Assembly (NCBI RefSeq): GCF_023343835.1
Contig: NC_064433.1
Coordinates: 137,791,957 to 137,855,956 of the forward strand
Origin: Lagopus muta
Taxonomy: Eukaryota; Chordata; Aves; Galliformes; Phasianidae
Direction of reading: 5' to 3'
DNA length: 64,000 bases
The stretch's first letter is position 1. The number at the start of each line of letters is the position of its first letter. Both the position numbers and the translations under genes were made by a program. The notes beneath the pieces are model-generated. The model saw only the letters and a program-made list of their open reading frames with translations, was not told the DNA's origin and did not search any database. Positions 62,901 through 64,000 of the stretch are shown one piece after another.

Positions 62901-64000
62901 CGGAGATACAAAAATGCACGTGCCAAGTATTCTCTCTATTTGCCCTCTAGACATAGTCTGCAGCGAGCTTATGGTACCTTATCATGATAATGGGGAATCC
63001 CATGGTAATCTATTCATCTATACAGAAATACCATCTTCCCAAAACAATTTACACATAAGAAATCGGGGATTTTTGAATTCTTATTTGAAGAGTTTCCCAA
63101 GATTCTTCAACTCTCATCTCACTGTGTACAGATTCTCTGTAAACAAGAACAAAATCTTTGAGAAAAATGCTATTCTTAGTAGTGGAGAAGACAGGCCTGG
63201 GACCATTATGTTGACATTTTATCATCCAGTCAAATTACCCTGAAGTTGTTTCAGCCAGAGAGAAGGCCAAAAGGGAGTACTGTTTGTCTGTGAAAGAAGA
63301 AAAAAGTAAGAAACTACTGAATTTAAATCAAATTCAAAGTACAAGGGGATTGCTTGTTTCTTTCTTCCTTTTCTGAATGAAAGACCATCTCAGTTTTGCC
63401 GTAGTTTGAAGAAATGTCTTCTTTTTCTGACATTTATGAGCTTATTTTAGATTAAACTCTGATTTAGTCTGGTTAACCTCTTCAGAAGGTCTCAGCAGCA
63501 AAATCAGCTGTCCCTTGTGTCTTTCAAATGAGCAGTGTACACAAAGACTGTGCTCCAGAGGAAGGCGTTCTGGCCTTTTGATCTGACTGTCTCTTCCCAA
63601 AATCTTTGCACATTCAAAAGCGGTAAGACAAATAGCAGAGAGCTGGGAGAATTACGAAAAGGGAAAGCTCCAGAATTTCACAAGCAGAAGCAGAGGGCAG
63701 CTGCCTAAGGGGTTCTGCTGCACGACTGAGCCTGCAGGAGACCTGGAAATGCTGACCGCATAGTTCCCCTCCTTCAGGCCTGCCTTTTAAATCATCCATC
63801 AGCCTCCACAGCAGGAGAGCCCCAGAGAAAACATCACCCCAAACAATAGCTGTGGTTGATAAGTAGGGAGCTCAAACAAGTCAGGACTCAGTGCATGCCC
63901 ACGCTGGTAGTGTTGGTCTTGCTGCGATCACAGTGCAGGTGAGCCAGTCCCCAGCCTACGTGACACAGAAGGTGTGCAGCAAGGCAGGAGAGGGACCTTG

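Larger units (their letters stand above)
50532..64000 (+). other. Intron 2 of the COL4A2-like gene (partial, runs off the right edge)
   Basis: This stretch starts at the GTAAGT donor at 50532. I looked for the PCGG-type 7S exon and for G-x-y exons on the plus strand to 64000 and found none. The interval holds three CR1 copies, a hAT fossil, homopolymer runs, a perfect palindrome and a hairpin. A GC-richer patch around 58080-58340 and 59380-60480 has long chance frames but no recognised protein. Confidence 0.65.
55668..64000. other. Intronic stretch downstream of the hAT fossil, no gene seen
   Basis: AT-rich apart from two GC-richer patches at about 58080-58340 and 59380-60480. The longest frame is 59662-60387 plus (241 codons), without recognisable features. 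No collagen exon and no CR1 were found. Confidence 0.5.

Noticed and set aside
1..64000. tRNA, rRNA, CRISPR array, bacterial operon, endogenous retrovirus
   Set aside because: I scanned for TTCGA-type T-loops, regular spaced repeats, LTR-like pairs and gag/pol motifs and saw none that held up.

Overview
This is vertebrate nuclear DNA, almost certainly from a bird and most likely a galliform such as chicken. The main evidence is at least seven truncated CR1 LINE 3' ends, several ending in the avian-type short repeats of the ATTCTATG / ATTCTGTG kind. A decayed mariner resembling the chicken galluhop-type family, one CpG island, and AT-rich intronic DNA with tiny GT-AG exons agree with this. There are no bacterial-type operons, CRISPR arrays, rRNA or convincing tRNA genes. 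Nearly all open reading frames are chance frames or fall inside repeats.

The window is built around a head-to-head (divergent) pair of type IV collagen genes sharing a CpG-island promoter at about 49.5-50.5 kb. On the minus strand, exon 1 (49777 to 49715) encodes a 21-residue signal-peptide-like start. After a 44.5-kb intron, exon 2 (5187 to 5134) encodes the Cys-rich start of a collagen IV 7S domain. Its Cys spacing and VKGQK ending fit COL4A1 better than COL4A5 or COL4A3. The rest of that gene lies beyond position 1. On the plus strand, two small exons (coding 50315-50358 and 50471-50531, separated by a 112-bp intron) join in frame into a 35-residue signal peptide. By position this is the partner gene, COL4A2 (or COL4A6 if the left gene is really COL4A5). 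Its next exon was not found in the remaining 13.5 kb.

Region by region: 1-5133 is intron 2 of the COL4A1-like gene with one antisense CR1. 5188-49714 is its intron 1. That intron holds CR1 fragments, a long imperfect inverted repeat (arms at 11645-11713 and 12746-12814), two perfect hairpins near 33.2-33.6 kb, an internally deleted mariner fossil (about 34024-34680), and simple repeats. 49778-50314 is the shared promoter with GC boxes and two G4-type tracts. 50532-64000 is intron 2 of the plus-strand gene. It holds further CR1 copies, an internally deleted hAT transposase fossil (55001-55667), a perfect 22-bp palindrome and an 11-bp hairpin.

The two collagens encoded by COL4A1 and COL4A2 assemble as two alpha-1 chains and one alpha-2 chain in basement membranes, which explains the shared promoter. 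I saw no sign of an undescribed multi-gene system. The most unusual items are the two transposon fossils, the 69-bp inverted repeat and the palindromes.
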